The notes under the pieces were generated by a model that was not told the origin of the DNA, ran no database searches, and saw only the letters and a list, made by a program, of their open reading frames with translations. DNA of 64,000 nt from an uncultured Christensenella sp. (GTDB lineage Bacteria; Bacillota; Clostridia; Christensenellales; Borkfalkiaceae). Both the position numbers and the translations under genes were made by a program. Positions 32,293 to 39,739 of the stretch are shown here, one piece after another. Location of the stretch: assembly GCA_910585785.1 (NCBI GenBank), contig CAJUEV010000002.1, positions 51,226 to 115,225 of the forward strand. The letters run 5' to 3'. Position 1 is the first letter of the stretch. Each line of letters opens with the position of its first letter.

Positions 32293-33120
32293 TTAATTGA
32301 TTCTCTTTAAAATGAATTTGGAAGAAGGATTCTTCTTCTTTCTTGTCTTATAACCCAAAGCAGGCTTGCCCCAAGGCGTCATAGGACCGGCGTGGCCCAC
32401 AGGAGACTTACCTTCACCACCGCCGTGAGGGTGGTCGTTAGGGTTCATAACCGAGCCGCGGACGGTGGGACGGACGCCGAAGTGTCTCGTTTTGCCCGCC
32501 TTGCCCACGCGGATTATTTCGTGTTCAAGGTTGCCTACCTGTCCGATAGTCGCCTTGCACTTGACCGAAACCAATCTCATTTCGCCGGAAGGCATCTTGA
32601 TAGTAGCGTAAGCGCCTTCTTTTGCCATAATCTGGGCGGAAATGCCTGCCGAACGCGCAATCTGCGCGCCCCTGCCGGGTTTAAGTTCGATTGCGTGAAC
32701 AACGGTACCTACGGGGATATCCGCTATTTGAAGGCAATTGCCGCTTTTAATGTCCGCGCCGCTGCCGGAAACAACTTTGTCGCCTACGTTAAGCCCTACG
32801 GGAGCGAGAATATATCTCTTTTCGCCGTCTGCGTAAGCCAAAAGCGCTATGTGCGCGGAACGGTTGGGGTCGTACTGAATGGACTTAACCGTAGCGGGCA
32901 CTCCGTCTTTGTTGCGCTTGAAATCGATGATTCTGTACTTTATTCTGTTGCCGCCGCCGATGTGACGAACGGAAATTTTACCTTGATTGTTTCTGCCGCC
33001 CGATTTGCGCTTGTCGTGCATCAAACTTTTTTCGGGTTTATCTCCCGAAAGTTCGGTGTACGCGCTTACCGTCATAAAACGGCGCGCGGGGGAGGTAGGT
33101 TTATACCTTTTAACTGCCAT
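32293..33120 (-). CDS. rplB: 50S ribosomal protein L2
   Basis: L2 binds the peptidyl transferase region and is essential for subunit association. The 275 residues have the signature NPNDHPHGGGEGKSPVGHAGPMTPWGKPALGYKTRKKKNPSSKFILKRIN at the C-terminus, including the conserved histidine, and the N-terminal MAVKRYKPTSPARRFMT. It follows rplW by 20 nt. Confidence 0.97.
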   Translation of the reverse strand: MAVKRYKPTSPARRFMTVSAYTELSGDKPEKSLMHDKRKSGGRNNQGKISVRHIGGGNRIKYRIIDFKRNKDGVPATVKSIQYDPNRSAHIALLAYADGEKRYILAPVGLNVGDKVVSGSGADIKSGNCLQIADIPVGTVVHAIELKPGRGAQIARSAGISAQIMAKEGAYATIKMPSGEMRLVSVKCKATIGQVGNLEHEIIRVGKAGKTRHFGVRPTVRGSVMNPNDHPHGGGEGKSPVGHAGPMTPWGKPALGYKTRKKKNPSSKFILKRIN

Positions 33121-33140
33121 AATCTGTGCCTCCTTACTCC

Positions 33141-33470
33141 TTACGATAACGAGTTGAAGAACTCAATCGCCTTAGAGTCAGTTTTAAGCTGGACGACTGC
33201 CTTCTTATAGTCGGAAGTATAGCCTTCGCTTCTTCCCATACGCTTTTTCTTACCCTTGCAGTTTATCGTGTTCACGCTTTCAACGTCAACGCCGAAAAGT
33301 TTTTCAACCGCGGCTTTAATCTGCTTTTTGTCTGCGGTTTTTTTAACAAGGAAGGTGTACTTCATTCCGCACGCCTTTCTGTCCGTCTTTTCGCCGGATG
33401 CAGGAGGGTTAATACCGTCGTAAGCCTTTTCGGTGAGAATCGGCTTCAAAATTATATCTTCTGCAAACAT
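33141..33470 (-). CDS. rplW: 50S ribosomal protein L23
   Basis: L23 sits at the exit tunnel and docks trigger factor and SRP. The 109 residues start with MFAEDIILKPILTEKAYDG and include a loop insertion (NPPASGEKTDRKACG) at about 21-36 before the core YTFLVKKTADKKQIKAAVEKLFGVDVESVNTIN. The insertion makes it about 10 residues longer than usual. Its ATG overlaps the rplD stop (TAATG). Confidence 0.96.
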   Translation of the reverse strand: MFAEDIILKPILTEKAYDGINPPASGEKTDRKACGMKYTFLVKKTADKKQIKAAVEKLFGVDVESVNTINCKGKKKRMGRSEGYTSDYKKAVVQLKTDSKAIEFFNSLS

Positions 33471-34093
33471 TACGCGTAGACCTCCTCAATCTTCTTGACT
33501 GCCGCTTTCGTCATAACGACTTTCGCGTTGGAAACCACTTCGTAAGTGGAAATCTGCGCTACGGGCAAAGTTGAAAGTTCTTCAATGTTCTGCGCCGCGC
33601 GGATTACCTTTATATCGTCGTTATCCATAACTATTACGGCGGACTTGTCAAGACCCAGCGCCTTCTGGAACGCTACCATCTCTTTGGTTTTGCCGTCCTT
33701 TACTTCCAAAGCGTCCACAACAACAAATTCGCCGTCCGCAACTTTTTTGGAAAGAGCGGAAAGCAACGCCGCTATTTTCGCTTTTTTGTTCATATCTTTG
33801 GAGAAGTCGCGGCTCTTGGGGGCGAATACCACGCCGCCCTTTATCCACTGGGGAGCCCTGATAGAGCCCTGACGCGCGTTACCCGTGCCTTTCTGTCTCC
33901 AAGGTTTTCTGCCGCCGCCGCGGACTTCCGTCCTCGTCAACGTCGATTTTGTTCCCTGTCTTTCGTTTGCAAGACGGGTAACCACCGCCTGATGAATAAG
34001 CGGTTCGTTATACTCGACGCCGAAAACCTTATCGTTAAGTTCCATAGTTCCGGCTTCGGTGCCGTCCATTTTATAAATCTTTATTACAGGCAT
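33470..34093 (-). CDS. rplD: 50S ribosomal protein L4
   Basis: L4 has a globular fold and an extended loop that reaches the exit tunnel; in Escherichia coli it represses the S10 operon. The 207 residues include the loop motif RQGTKSTLTRTEVRGGGRKPWRQKGTGNARQGSIRAPQW. The S10 leader here does not visibly resemble the E. coli L4 target. It follows rplC by 14 nt. Confidence 0.97.
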   Translation of the reverse strand: MPVIKIYKMDGTEAGTMELNDKVFGVEYNEPLIHQAVVTRLANERQGTKSTLTRTEVRGGGRKPWRQKGTGNARQGSIRAPQWIKGGVVFAPKSRDFSKDMNKKAKIAALLSALSKKVADGEFVVVDALEVKDGKTKEMVAFQKALGLDKSAVIVMDNDDIKVIRAAQNIEELSTLPVAQISTYEVVSNAKVVMTKAAVKKIEEVYA

Positions 34094-34107
34094 TTTTTAC
34101 CTCCGTA

Positions 34108-34737
34108 TTATTTAACGGTGTCGTTTATGGTAACGACCGAACCGTTGGGACCGGGAACCGAGCCCTTTATAAGCAGGCAGTTTCTTTCAACGTCAACTTT
34201 GACTATTTCAAGATTCTGCACGGTTACGTTGTCCACACCGTACTGACCTGCCAGACGTTTGTTCTTGAATACTCTCGACGGGGTGCTGTTTGCGCCCATA
34301 GAGCCGGGTTCGCGGTGAACGGGACCCACGCCGTGCGTTTCTTTAAGGCGGTGCTGATTCCAGCGCTTGATTACGCCGCTGTAACCGTGACCCTTTGAAA
34401 CGCCGTGAACGTCAACTTTGTCTCCCGCTGCGAAGACGTCGGCTTTTATTTCGTTGCCGACAGCATAGGAAGCGACGTCCGCAAGACGGAATTCCTTCAA
34501 CACCTTGCAAGGCTTAACGCCCGCTTTTTTGAACTGTCCGAGTTCGGGTTTGGTGAGAGATTTCTCCTTCGCTTCGTCAAAACCCAACTTCAATGCGGCG
34601 TATCCGTCGCGCTCTATGGTTTTGATTTGCACTACGGGGCAGGGACCCGCTTCAATTACGGTTACGGGAATTACCTTGCCCTCCGCCGTAAATATCTGGG
34701 TCATACCCGCTTTACGGCCGATGATTGCTTTATTCAT
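34108..34737 (-). CDS. rplC: 50S ribosomal protein L3
   Basis: L3 starts 50S assembly and reaches the peptidyl transferase centre. The 209 residues include the N-terminal KAIIGRKAGMTQIF and the loop signature VDVHGVSKGHGYSGVIKRWNQHRLKETHGVGPVHREPGSMG. The 130-nt gap to rpsJ is longer than others in the operon but holds no gene. Confidence 0.97.
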   Translation of the reverse strand: MNKAIIGRKAGMTQIFTAEGKVIPVTVIEAGPCPVVQIKTIERDGYAALKLGFDEAKEKSLTKPELGQFKKAGVKPCKVLKEFRLADVASYAVGNEIKADVFAAGDKVDVHGVSKGHGYSGVIKRWNQHRLKETHGVGPVHREPGSMGANSTPSRVFKNKRLAGQYGVDNVTVQNLEIVKVDVERNCLLIKGSVPGPNGSVVTINDTVK

Positions 34738-34867
34738 TCTGATAAAGTTCCTCCGATATTTTTTATTTTAAGATACCGCGCGCCGCCGTCCCGCCGCCTT
34801 TTACGTCGTCCGCAGCCCGTAGAGTATCCGAAATTCGATTTTTGGTTGTTTTGCAATACCGCGCAAA

Positions 34868-35167
34868 TTACAGTTTAATCTTTATATCCACGCCGGCGGG
34901 AAGGTGAACGGTGTCAAGCAACTTCGCGTTGGGGGTGTATATGTCGATTATTCTTTTATAGGTTCTCTGTTCAAACTGTTCGCGGCTGTCCTTATATTTG
35001 TGGGGCGAGCGGAGAATAGTGACAACTTCCTTTTCGGTGGGAAGGGGAATAGGTCCCGAAATTTTCGCGCCGCTCTTTTTCATCGTTTCGACTATGCGAG
35101 AAGCCGCAAGGTCGACAAGTTCGTGGTCGTAAGCCGCAAGTTTGATTCTGATTTTTTGTCCTGCCAT
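34868..35167 (-). CDS. rpsJ: 30S ribosomal protein S10 / NusE
   Basis: S10 is part of the 30S head and, as NusE, of antitermination complexes with NusB and NusG. The 99 residues start MAGQKIRIKLAAYDHELVDLA and contain LPTEKEVVTILRSPHKYKDSREQFEQRTYKR. It is the first gene of a transcript that continues to rplQ, and has an AAGGAG site and a 244-nt leader with a consensus promoter. The usual upstream rpsL-rpsG-fusA-tuf group is absent. Confidence 0.97.
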   Translation of the reverse strand: MAGQKIRIKLAAYDHELVDLAASRIVETMKKSGAKISGPIPLPTEKEVVTILRSPHKYKDSREQFEQRTYKRIIDIYTPNAKLLDTVHLPAGVDIKIKL

Positions 35168-35242
35168 TTCGTAACTCCTTTATACTAACGAAAAAATTCC
35201 GTGTTATATCAACTTAACCGTGTGTATCGCGGCTCGGCGCAT

Positions 35243-35263
35243 AAAAAAACACCTTTCGGCGTT
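35243..35263 (-). terminator. Intrinsic terminator-like hairpin in the S10 leader
   Basis: On the minus strand AACGCC-GAAA-GGTGTT forms a 6-bp stem (one G-T pair) with a GNRA tetraloop, directly followed by a run of T. It lies about 75 nt upstream of rpsJ, inside the leader, and is preceded by a second hairpin (CCCGT-AAA-ACGGG). It could attenuate the whole operon. Confidence 0.55.
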
Positions 35264-35417
35264 CACCCGTTTTACGGGCGCACAAAGCCACGGTTAGTCG
35301 CAGGGGTCGCGCCCCTACATTTGTCGGCGCAAATTATCTGCCGCGGGAGCCTTTTTCCGCGGATTTGCAGTAACTTTACGCTTCAACCCAATACGCACTT
35401 TTTAAACACGCTTGACT

Positions 35418-35446
35418 ATTATATATAATCGGACAACTTATGTCAA
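35418..35446 (-). promoter_or_regulatory. S10 operon promoter
   Basis: On the minus strand a perfect TTGACA (35446-35441) and TATAAT (35423-35418) are separated by 17 bp. The predicted start at about 35411 gives a 244-nt leader before rpsJ, containing several hairpins (for example CCGCGG ... CCGCGG near 35342-35364, and AGGGG/CCCCT near 35301-35316). Confidence 0.9.
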
Positions 35447-35738
35447 CGAAAAATACCGCTTTTTTGAATATTTTTCAGCCTTTTTTTGCCGAAAAACGCG
35501 CTTTTTGCACGGTATAGCGATATGCGCAAATTGACCGCCGCCCACCCGATATATAGTAAAAATTTGCGCCCGACATACTACATTTAGGGAGGTAATTTGC
35601 GGTTTGCAAGCCTTAAAACGCAAAAAAAACAAGCGAAAATTATGTATTAAATTTTCTTATACCATTTTAAAAATGTTATATAGATAGTAATTTATGTTAA
35701 TTATTGACAAAAACAAACAAAAGCAATACTTCAAAATA
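35447..35738. other. Intergenic region upstream of the S10 promoter
   Basis: About 290 nt of AT-rich sequence between the S10 promoter and the end of the membrane-protein gene at 35739. It contains a few short AT-rich repeats and a plus-strand GGGAGG followed by a TTG mini-frame of 17 codons (35597-35650). I see no gene or known RNA in it. Confidence 0.5.
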
Positions 35739-36857
35739 CTAACTTCCGTAAATTATAAGCTTGAAAAGATTGATAAAAGCGTGAATTATAAGCAATACTC
35801 CCAAAGCCGCAAGAAAGAAAAATCCGCACCCAAGCGGCGAAAACGAGCACAAAAATTCGTGAAAAGTAGGCAAAACCACTTTAACTTCCTCGCTTTGAGC
35901 AACCGAAAAAGCAAACATAAACGGAAAACCCGTAAAAATAATTCCAAACAAAAGCGGGATTGCAAACACTTTAATCGCCGCAATGTTACTGAACGCCGTA
36001 AGCATTGCCAGCACGCCGCCCACAATAAAAAACAGCCCCAACGGCATAGGTATCCTTTTATCCACACAGTAGTGCATTGCAATTACGCCGGCGCCCGCCG
36101 CCGCGCAAATTAAGCCCATCACAAGCCCGCCTATCTGCACTCCCCCTATTTCAAACTTCTCTTTGTCGCGATATACGCGACCGTCCATTATTATGGGAGG
36201 CTTGCGCTTTTCAACCTCGCACGCGTTCCCGAAAATTTCTTTAATTTTATAAACGTCCGCAGCGGGGACGCCCGCGTTTGCCAAAACTGACTGCCCGTAA
36301 ACCGAAACAAACTCGGCAACGTAATAAGTTTCGCACTTTTTTAAAATTACGTTTCTTAAAAGCGCCCTGTTAAGTACCGTACGCACGCCGAAGTTGACGA
36401 CTTCTATATAGTCCTCAAAAATATTCAGCGCGTTTTCTTTGCCTTTGTTTGCGTCCGCCGCCTCTATTTCCGCCTTTATTCTGTTGGCTTCCGGATTCCC
36501 CGCCACCGCTTTCTTTTTAAACGCCCAACGCGCGAATTTGCCCCACATTCCGAACACGGAAAGCAGAATTATGACAACGCACACCCCAAGCGCGAAAAAG
36601 GAAGGCAAGTAACTTAGCAAAACTTTTATTCCGCCGCCCTTTTTTACCGCGTTTATAAAACTGTACGCAAACCAAAACAGCATAAAAGCAGCCAAAGCAA
36701 TCAAATAAATTGCGTAAGGCGATTTAAGCGCCGCCGCGCGCTGTCCGTTTTGCGGGTCGTACATAGTTTTGCTGTCGTCCACGCCGTACTTCCAATCGGG
36801 CAATTCGGCGGGAACGTCGTCCTCTATAAACTCTCCTTTCCCGTACTTGTTTTCAGG
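35739..36857 (-). CDS. Hypothetical polytopic membrane protein
   Basis: I do not recognise this family. The product has 372 residues from the ATG at 36857 (a TTG seven codons upstream is possible; both have the same GGGGGAG region near). Hydrophobic segments lie at about 46-71, 82-108 and four or five more in the C-terminal half (about 240-372). The middle (about 120-235) is cytoplasmic with a helical, charged stretch, including EIEAADANKGKENALNIFEDY and a region ending KRKPPIIMDGRVYRDKEKFE. The C-terminal half resembles generic transporter-type or DUF membrane cores. A terminator (36915-36946) separates it from the CobW genes, so it is probably a separate transcript. Confidence 0.7.
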   Translation of the reverse strand, partial: PENKYGKGEFIEDDVPAELPDWKYGVDDSKTMYDPQNGQRAAALKSPYAIYLIALAAFMLFWFAYSFINAVKKGGGIKVLLSYLPSFFALGVCVVIILLSVFGMWGKFARWAFKKKAVAGNPEANRIKAEIEAADANKGKENALNIFEDYIEVVNFGVRTVLNRALLRNVILKKCETYYVAEFVSVYGQSVLANAGVPAADVYKIKEIFGNACEVEKRKPPIIMDGRVYRDKEKFEIGGVQIGGLVMGLICAAAGAGVIAMHYCVDKRIPMPLGLFFIVGGVLAMLTAFSNIAAIKVFAIPLLFGIIFTGFPFMFAFSVAQSEEVKVVLPTFHEFLCSFSPLGCGFFFLAALGVLLIIHAFINLFKLIIYGS

Positions 36858-36914
36858 CATAACTCCCCCAATCCGCAAATAATTTACGACAACTTGTTTT
36901 TTTAAGCGTTTTTT

Positions 36915-36946
36915 AAAATAAAAAGCAAAGAGCGGCGGCGCCGCTC
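36915..36946 (-). terminator. Terminator after the CobW/OB-fold gene
   Basis: On the minus strand GAGCGGC pairs with GCCGCTC over a 3-nt loop, followed by TTTGCTTTTTATTTT. It ends the DUF2188-cobW-cobW transcript. Confidence 0.8.
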
Positions 36947-36997
36947 AAAACAGACAAAAACCCAAACCGAACGTTGCACGAATTTTTGCAAAATTAT

Positions 36998-37945
36998 TTA
37001 ATAGAACGTTGCCACGCTCTCCTCGGGCGGTTCGGCGCGCTCTAATTTTTCGGCGGTAAGCACCGGTCCTTTCGAACGGTATACCGAATTGTATTCTATA
37101 TTGATTTTTGCGGTGACTATAAGCCAGTCGCGCGTTTCAATTCCTTCCAAAAGCCCGTTTGTATTTACGGCAAACCCGTCGTAAGCAATATCCGCCTCGC
37201 AACAGGTCATAATATGCCTGCCCAGCACAATATAGCCTTTGGGCGCTTTTTTGGTTACCGCCGCCATACCCTTGAAGCGCACGGTCTTGCCGACGTATTC
37301 CGCCGTTTTTTCAGCAACGTCGCGGTAAAACCAGGCAAAATCCCTGTCCTCTACCTCTATTACGGGCGCGTTTACGTCAAAGGGCATAGGGTCTTCTATT
37401 TCGTCAAACTCCGCCTTGCCGCCTATATATTCGTAAACAATGTCGGGGCGGCGCGAAATTCCGCGCACTACCTTATGAAATTGCAGTTTTTCGTACTCGC
37501 CTTTGAAGCGGTTGAAAACAACCATCTGCGTCATTTGCACCTTGTCGAAAACAAGCTGGCGCATATTGGCGTTATAATTCAAAAAGGTAGCGGCGTCAAA
37601 AAACGTCATCATCTGATTGATAACCCAGCTTTCGGGCATAGCGTCAAAAAACTGTTGCAAAAGCCACGTGCCGTTGTACTCCACAACCACCCTTTGCGCC
37701 TTGTACTTTTCAGTAAGCGACGCAAGGTTTTCTTCCGTTAATTCGTCGGCGCCCTCCAACGTGACTTTCGCCACGTTTTTTACGGCGAATTTTTCGGGAA
37801 TATACTCCTCGTCCCCCTCCTCGCAAACCAAAAGCAAGGTTCTTTCGCCCGTTTCCATCCTAGGGTCTTCCAACGTTTCCTGTATAAATTTAGTCTTGCC
37901 CGAATCAAGAAATCCGAGAAAAAGATAAACGGATATATCTTCCAT
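36998..37945 (-). CDS. CobW-like GTPase fused to a DUF1980/TIGR03943-like C-terminal domain
   Basis: A 315-residue protein. The N-terminal half is a G3E (CobW-type) P-loop domain with Walker A GFLDSGKT at 11-18 but without the CxCC metal motif of its neighbour; the canonical Walker B and NKxD motifs are degenerate, with MVVFNRFKGEYEK at the expected position. The C-terminal half (about 215-300) has VRFKGMAAVTKKAPKGYIVLGRHIMTCCEADIAYDGFAVN, a TCC-containing segment typical of the DUF1980/YcgQ-type proteins that accompany predicted permeases. Such combinations are tied to metal (probably zinc) handling in other Clostridia; here the direct role is inferred. It lies 52 nt after the His-rich CobW gene, with which it is likely cotranscribed. 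Confidence 0.78.
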   Translation of the reverse strand: MEDISVYLFLGFLDSGKTKFIQETLEDPRMETGERTLLLVCEEGDEEYIPEKFAVKNVAKVTLEGADELTEENLASLTEKYKAQRVVVEYNGTWLLQQFFDAMPESWVINQMMTFFDAATFLNYNANMRQLVFDKVQMTQMVVFNRFKGEYEKLQFHKVVRGISRRPDIVYEYIGGKAEFDEIEDPMPFDVNAPVIEVEDRDFAWFYRDVAEKTAEYVGKTVRFKGMAAVTKKAPKGYIVLGRHIMTCCEADIAYDGFAVNTNGLLEGIETRDWLIVTAKINIEYNSVYRSKGPVLTAEKLERAEPPEESVATFY

Positions 37946-37997
37946 TACCGCACCTGAATATTATTTTTTGCGTTTTTTATGCCAAGCGCACGCGTTT

Positions 37998-39137
37998 TTA
38001 CACGCCGAATAATTTTTTGAGTTCTTCCTCGTTTAATTTGCAACCGATAACGCAAAGCCTGCCCGTATACGCAGCCGACCCCTCGCGCACGTCCACCTCT
38101 TGCGGAACGTAGTCGAAATGCAGCCATTTGCCGCAGTCGCACGCAACAATTCCCTTTGCGCGCAAAACCGTGCCGAAGCGCTTTTCGTCCGAAAGCGCCG
38201 CTATCGCCTTTTCAAGCTCTGCTTTTGCAAACTTTTTGCCCGTTTCTACGCCCCAGCTGGTAAACACCTCGTCCGCGCCGTGGTCGTGATGATGTCCGTG
38301 TTCGTGATGGTCGTGGCAACATTCACCGTGTTCGTGCCCGTGATGCTCGTGATGATGTCCGCAGCCGCAGTCGCCGTGGCGGTGTTCTTCGTCGTGCCCT
38401 TCATCGTGGCAGCAATGTCCCTCGCCGTGTTCGTGATGGTGCCCGTGGCAGCACTCTCCGTGTTCGTGCCCGTGATGCTCGTGATGATGTCCGCAGCCGC
38501 AACGGTGCTCGCGCTCGATTTCTTTTATAGCGCTTTCAAGAGTAACGGTATGCTCCATAGCGGAAAGAATTTCCTTTCCGTCCAATTTATCCCAAGCCGT
38601 TGTAACTATCGTGGCGTTTGCGTTGCGCGCGCGCACAAGTTCGACAGCCTGCGCAAGTTTTTCTTCGGCGGTCACGTCCGTATGGCTGAAAATAATGCAA
38701 GCCGCGGTGTCAATCTGGTCGTTGAAAAACTCGCCGAAGTTACGCATATACGTTTTGCACTTGCCAGCGTCGACTACGGCGGTATAGCAGTTTATTTTAC
38801 AGTCGGCAAGTTCGGCGCTTTCAACCGCGCGCATAACGTCCGAAAGTTTACCGACGCCGGAGGGCTCTATCAAAATTCTGTCCGGCGAATACTCCTTATA
38901 AACTTTTTTAAGCGCCTTTGCAAAGTCGCCGACAAGCGAACAGCAAATGCACCCCGAGTTAAGTTCGTTTACTTTTATGCCCGCGTCCTGCAAAAAACCG
39001 CCGTCCACGCCTATTTCGCCGAACTCGTTTTCAATAAGCACAAGTTTTTCGCCCGCGTAAGCCTCTTTAATAAGTTTTTTGATAAGCGTAGTTTTGCCCG
39101 CGCCTAAAAAGCCTGAAAAAATATCTATTTTAGTCAT
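37998..39137 (-). CDS. CobW-family (COG0523) GTPase with His/Cys-rich metal-binding stretch
   Basis: A 379-residue G3E-family GTPase proposed to deliver metal ions. Walker A GFLGAGKT lies at 9-16 and the metal-binding CxCC motif at C63-I-C-C66. The central insertion at about 211-287 is dominated by His, Cys, Asp/Glu and Gly (about half His/Cys), with two near-identical units. The C-terminal CobW_C domain follows (from about 296: VFTSWGVETGKKF and later CGKWLHFDYVP). Such His-rich COG0523 proteins are linked to zinc, and less often to cobalt or nickel; which one applies here is not seen. It is 51 nt after the DUF2188 gene and precedes the CobW/OB-type gene. AAGGTGAT precedes the ATG. No zinc-repressor box was recognised in the promoter. 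Confidence 0.88.
   Translation of the reverse strand: MTKIDIFSGFLGAGKTTLIKKLIKEAYAGEKLVLIENEFGEIGVDGGFLQDAGIKVNELNSGCICCSLVGDFAKALKKVYKEYSPDRILIEPSGVGKLSDVMRAVESAELADCKINCYTAVVDAGKCKTYMRNFGEFFNDQIDTAACIIFSHTDVTAEEKLAQAVELVRARNANATIVTTAWDKLDGKEILSAMEHTVTLESAIKEIEREHRCGCGHHHEHHGHEHGECCHGHHHEHGEGHCCHDEGHDEEHRHGDCGCGHHHEHHGHEHGECCHDHHEHGHHHDHGADEVFTSWGVETGKKFAKAELEKAIAALSDEKRFGTVLRAKGIVACDCGKWLHFDYVPQEVDVREGSAAYTGRLCVIGCKLNEEELKKLFGV
38326..38501. repeat. 132-bp-period direct repeat encoding the His/Cys-rich stretch
   Basis: A 44-bp segment is repeated exactly at 38326-38369 and 38458-38501, 132 bp (44 codons) apart. The flanking bases before each copy are also similar. The repeat encodes a HHHEHHGHEHGECC-type block. 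It lies in frame, so unequal exchange would add or remove 44 residues without breaking the gene. Confidence 0.9.
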
Positions 39138-39188
39138 AATATCACCTTCCGGAATTTATTTTTCAAATTTTTAACACCGCGCTTTCCG

Positions 39189-39617
39189 TCAATACGTAAG
39201 TTTGCGGAAAGAACCGTCTTCCTTATGTATCATAATGCCCGCGTCCTGATTGTCGGCAAGCGTCTTGCAATAATCAATCGCCTCTTTTTGGGTTTTAAAC
39301 CTTTTTATCGCCTTTTCGGCGCCGGCAGCCTTAATTTGCCACATTCCGTCCTCTTTGCGTTTGGAAATATGGTAAACTTTATATTGCTTTTCCGCCGGTT
39401 TTTTATTTTGCTTTGCAGGCGCTTCTTCCGCGTTTTTCTGTTGCGAAGCGGCTTCTTTTACGTCCTCGTTCGTGCTTTCGCCTTTGCGTTCGGCGGTTTT
39501 TCCTTTCTTTTTACGCGCCGCGAACACGCAAATTAATATTATTGCTATAATCAGCGCGGCAAGCCCCGCGCCTCCCGCAATCCACGCCCATACCGGAATT
39601 GAAAGTAACGACAGCAT
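39189..39617 (-). CDS. Membrane-anchored DUF2188-domain protein
   Basis: A 142-residue protein with one N-terminal transmembrane segment (about 8-33), a long charged Lys/Glu/Ala-rich linker (about 36-78), and a C-terminal DUF2188 domain: YKVYHISKRKEDGMWQIKAAGAEKAIKRFKTQKEAIDYCKTLADNQDAGIMIHKEDGSFRKLTY. DUF2188 is a small domain of unknown function found in many bacteria. AGAGGTG lies 6 nt before the ATG at 39617. A near-consensus promoter (39643-39671) lies just upstream, so this is the first gene of the group that continues into the CobW genes. No function can be given. Confidence 0.82.
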   Translation of the reverse strand: MLSLLSIPVWAWIAGGAGLAALIIAIILICVFAARKKKGKTAERKGESTNEDVKEAASQQKNAEEAPAKQNKKPAEKQYKVYHISKRKEDGMWQIKAAGAEKAIKRFKTQKEAIDYCKTLADNQDAGIMIHKEDGSFRKLTY

Positions 39618-39642
39618 AAAATCACCTCTTAATCTTTTGATA

Positions 39643-39671
39643 ATTGTATAACATTAAAGCGTCAAAATCAA
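39643..39671 (-). promoter_or_regulatory. Promoter of the DUF2188-cobW operon
   Basis: On the minus strand TTGATT (39671-39666) and TACAAT (39648-39643) are separated by 17 bp, 26 nt before the DUF2188 start. The -35 is not perfect. I see no clear Zur-type palindrome. Confidence 0.7.
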
Positions 39672-39680
39672 GCGAAACAA

Positions 39681-39720
39681 TAAAAAATAAATCGTCCGCA
39701 CCCTTTATCGGCGCGGACGG
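39681..39720 (-). terminator. Terminator after the cyclophilin-like lipoprotein
   Basis: On the minus strand CCGTCCGCGCC pairs with GG(G)TGCGGACG, followed by ATTTATTTTTTATT. It closes the gene at 39740. Confidence 0.8.
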
Positions 39721-39739
39721 CTTAATCGTTTGTTTAAAA

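Noticed and set aside
35221..35250. Leader peptide MRRAAIHTVKLI after the S10 leader hairpin
   Set aside because: No Shine-Dalgarno and no regulatory codon pattern.
35597..35650. 17-codon plus-strand mini-frame behind GGGAGG
   Set aside because: It starts with TTG, is too short to judge, and has no conserved feature or promoter.
38281..38520. CRISPR-like periodic repeat
   Set aside because: Only two copies, in frame in a coding region, encoding His-rich protein; no spacers or cas genes.
38100..39107. 335-codon open frame on the plus strand inside the His-rich CobW gene
   Set aside because: It is the antisense of codon-biased, repeat-rich coding DNA, has no ribosome binding site, and encodes a low-complexity Val/Met-rich sequence.
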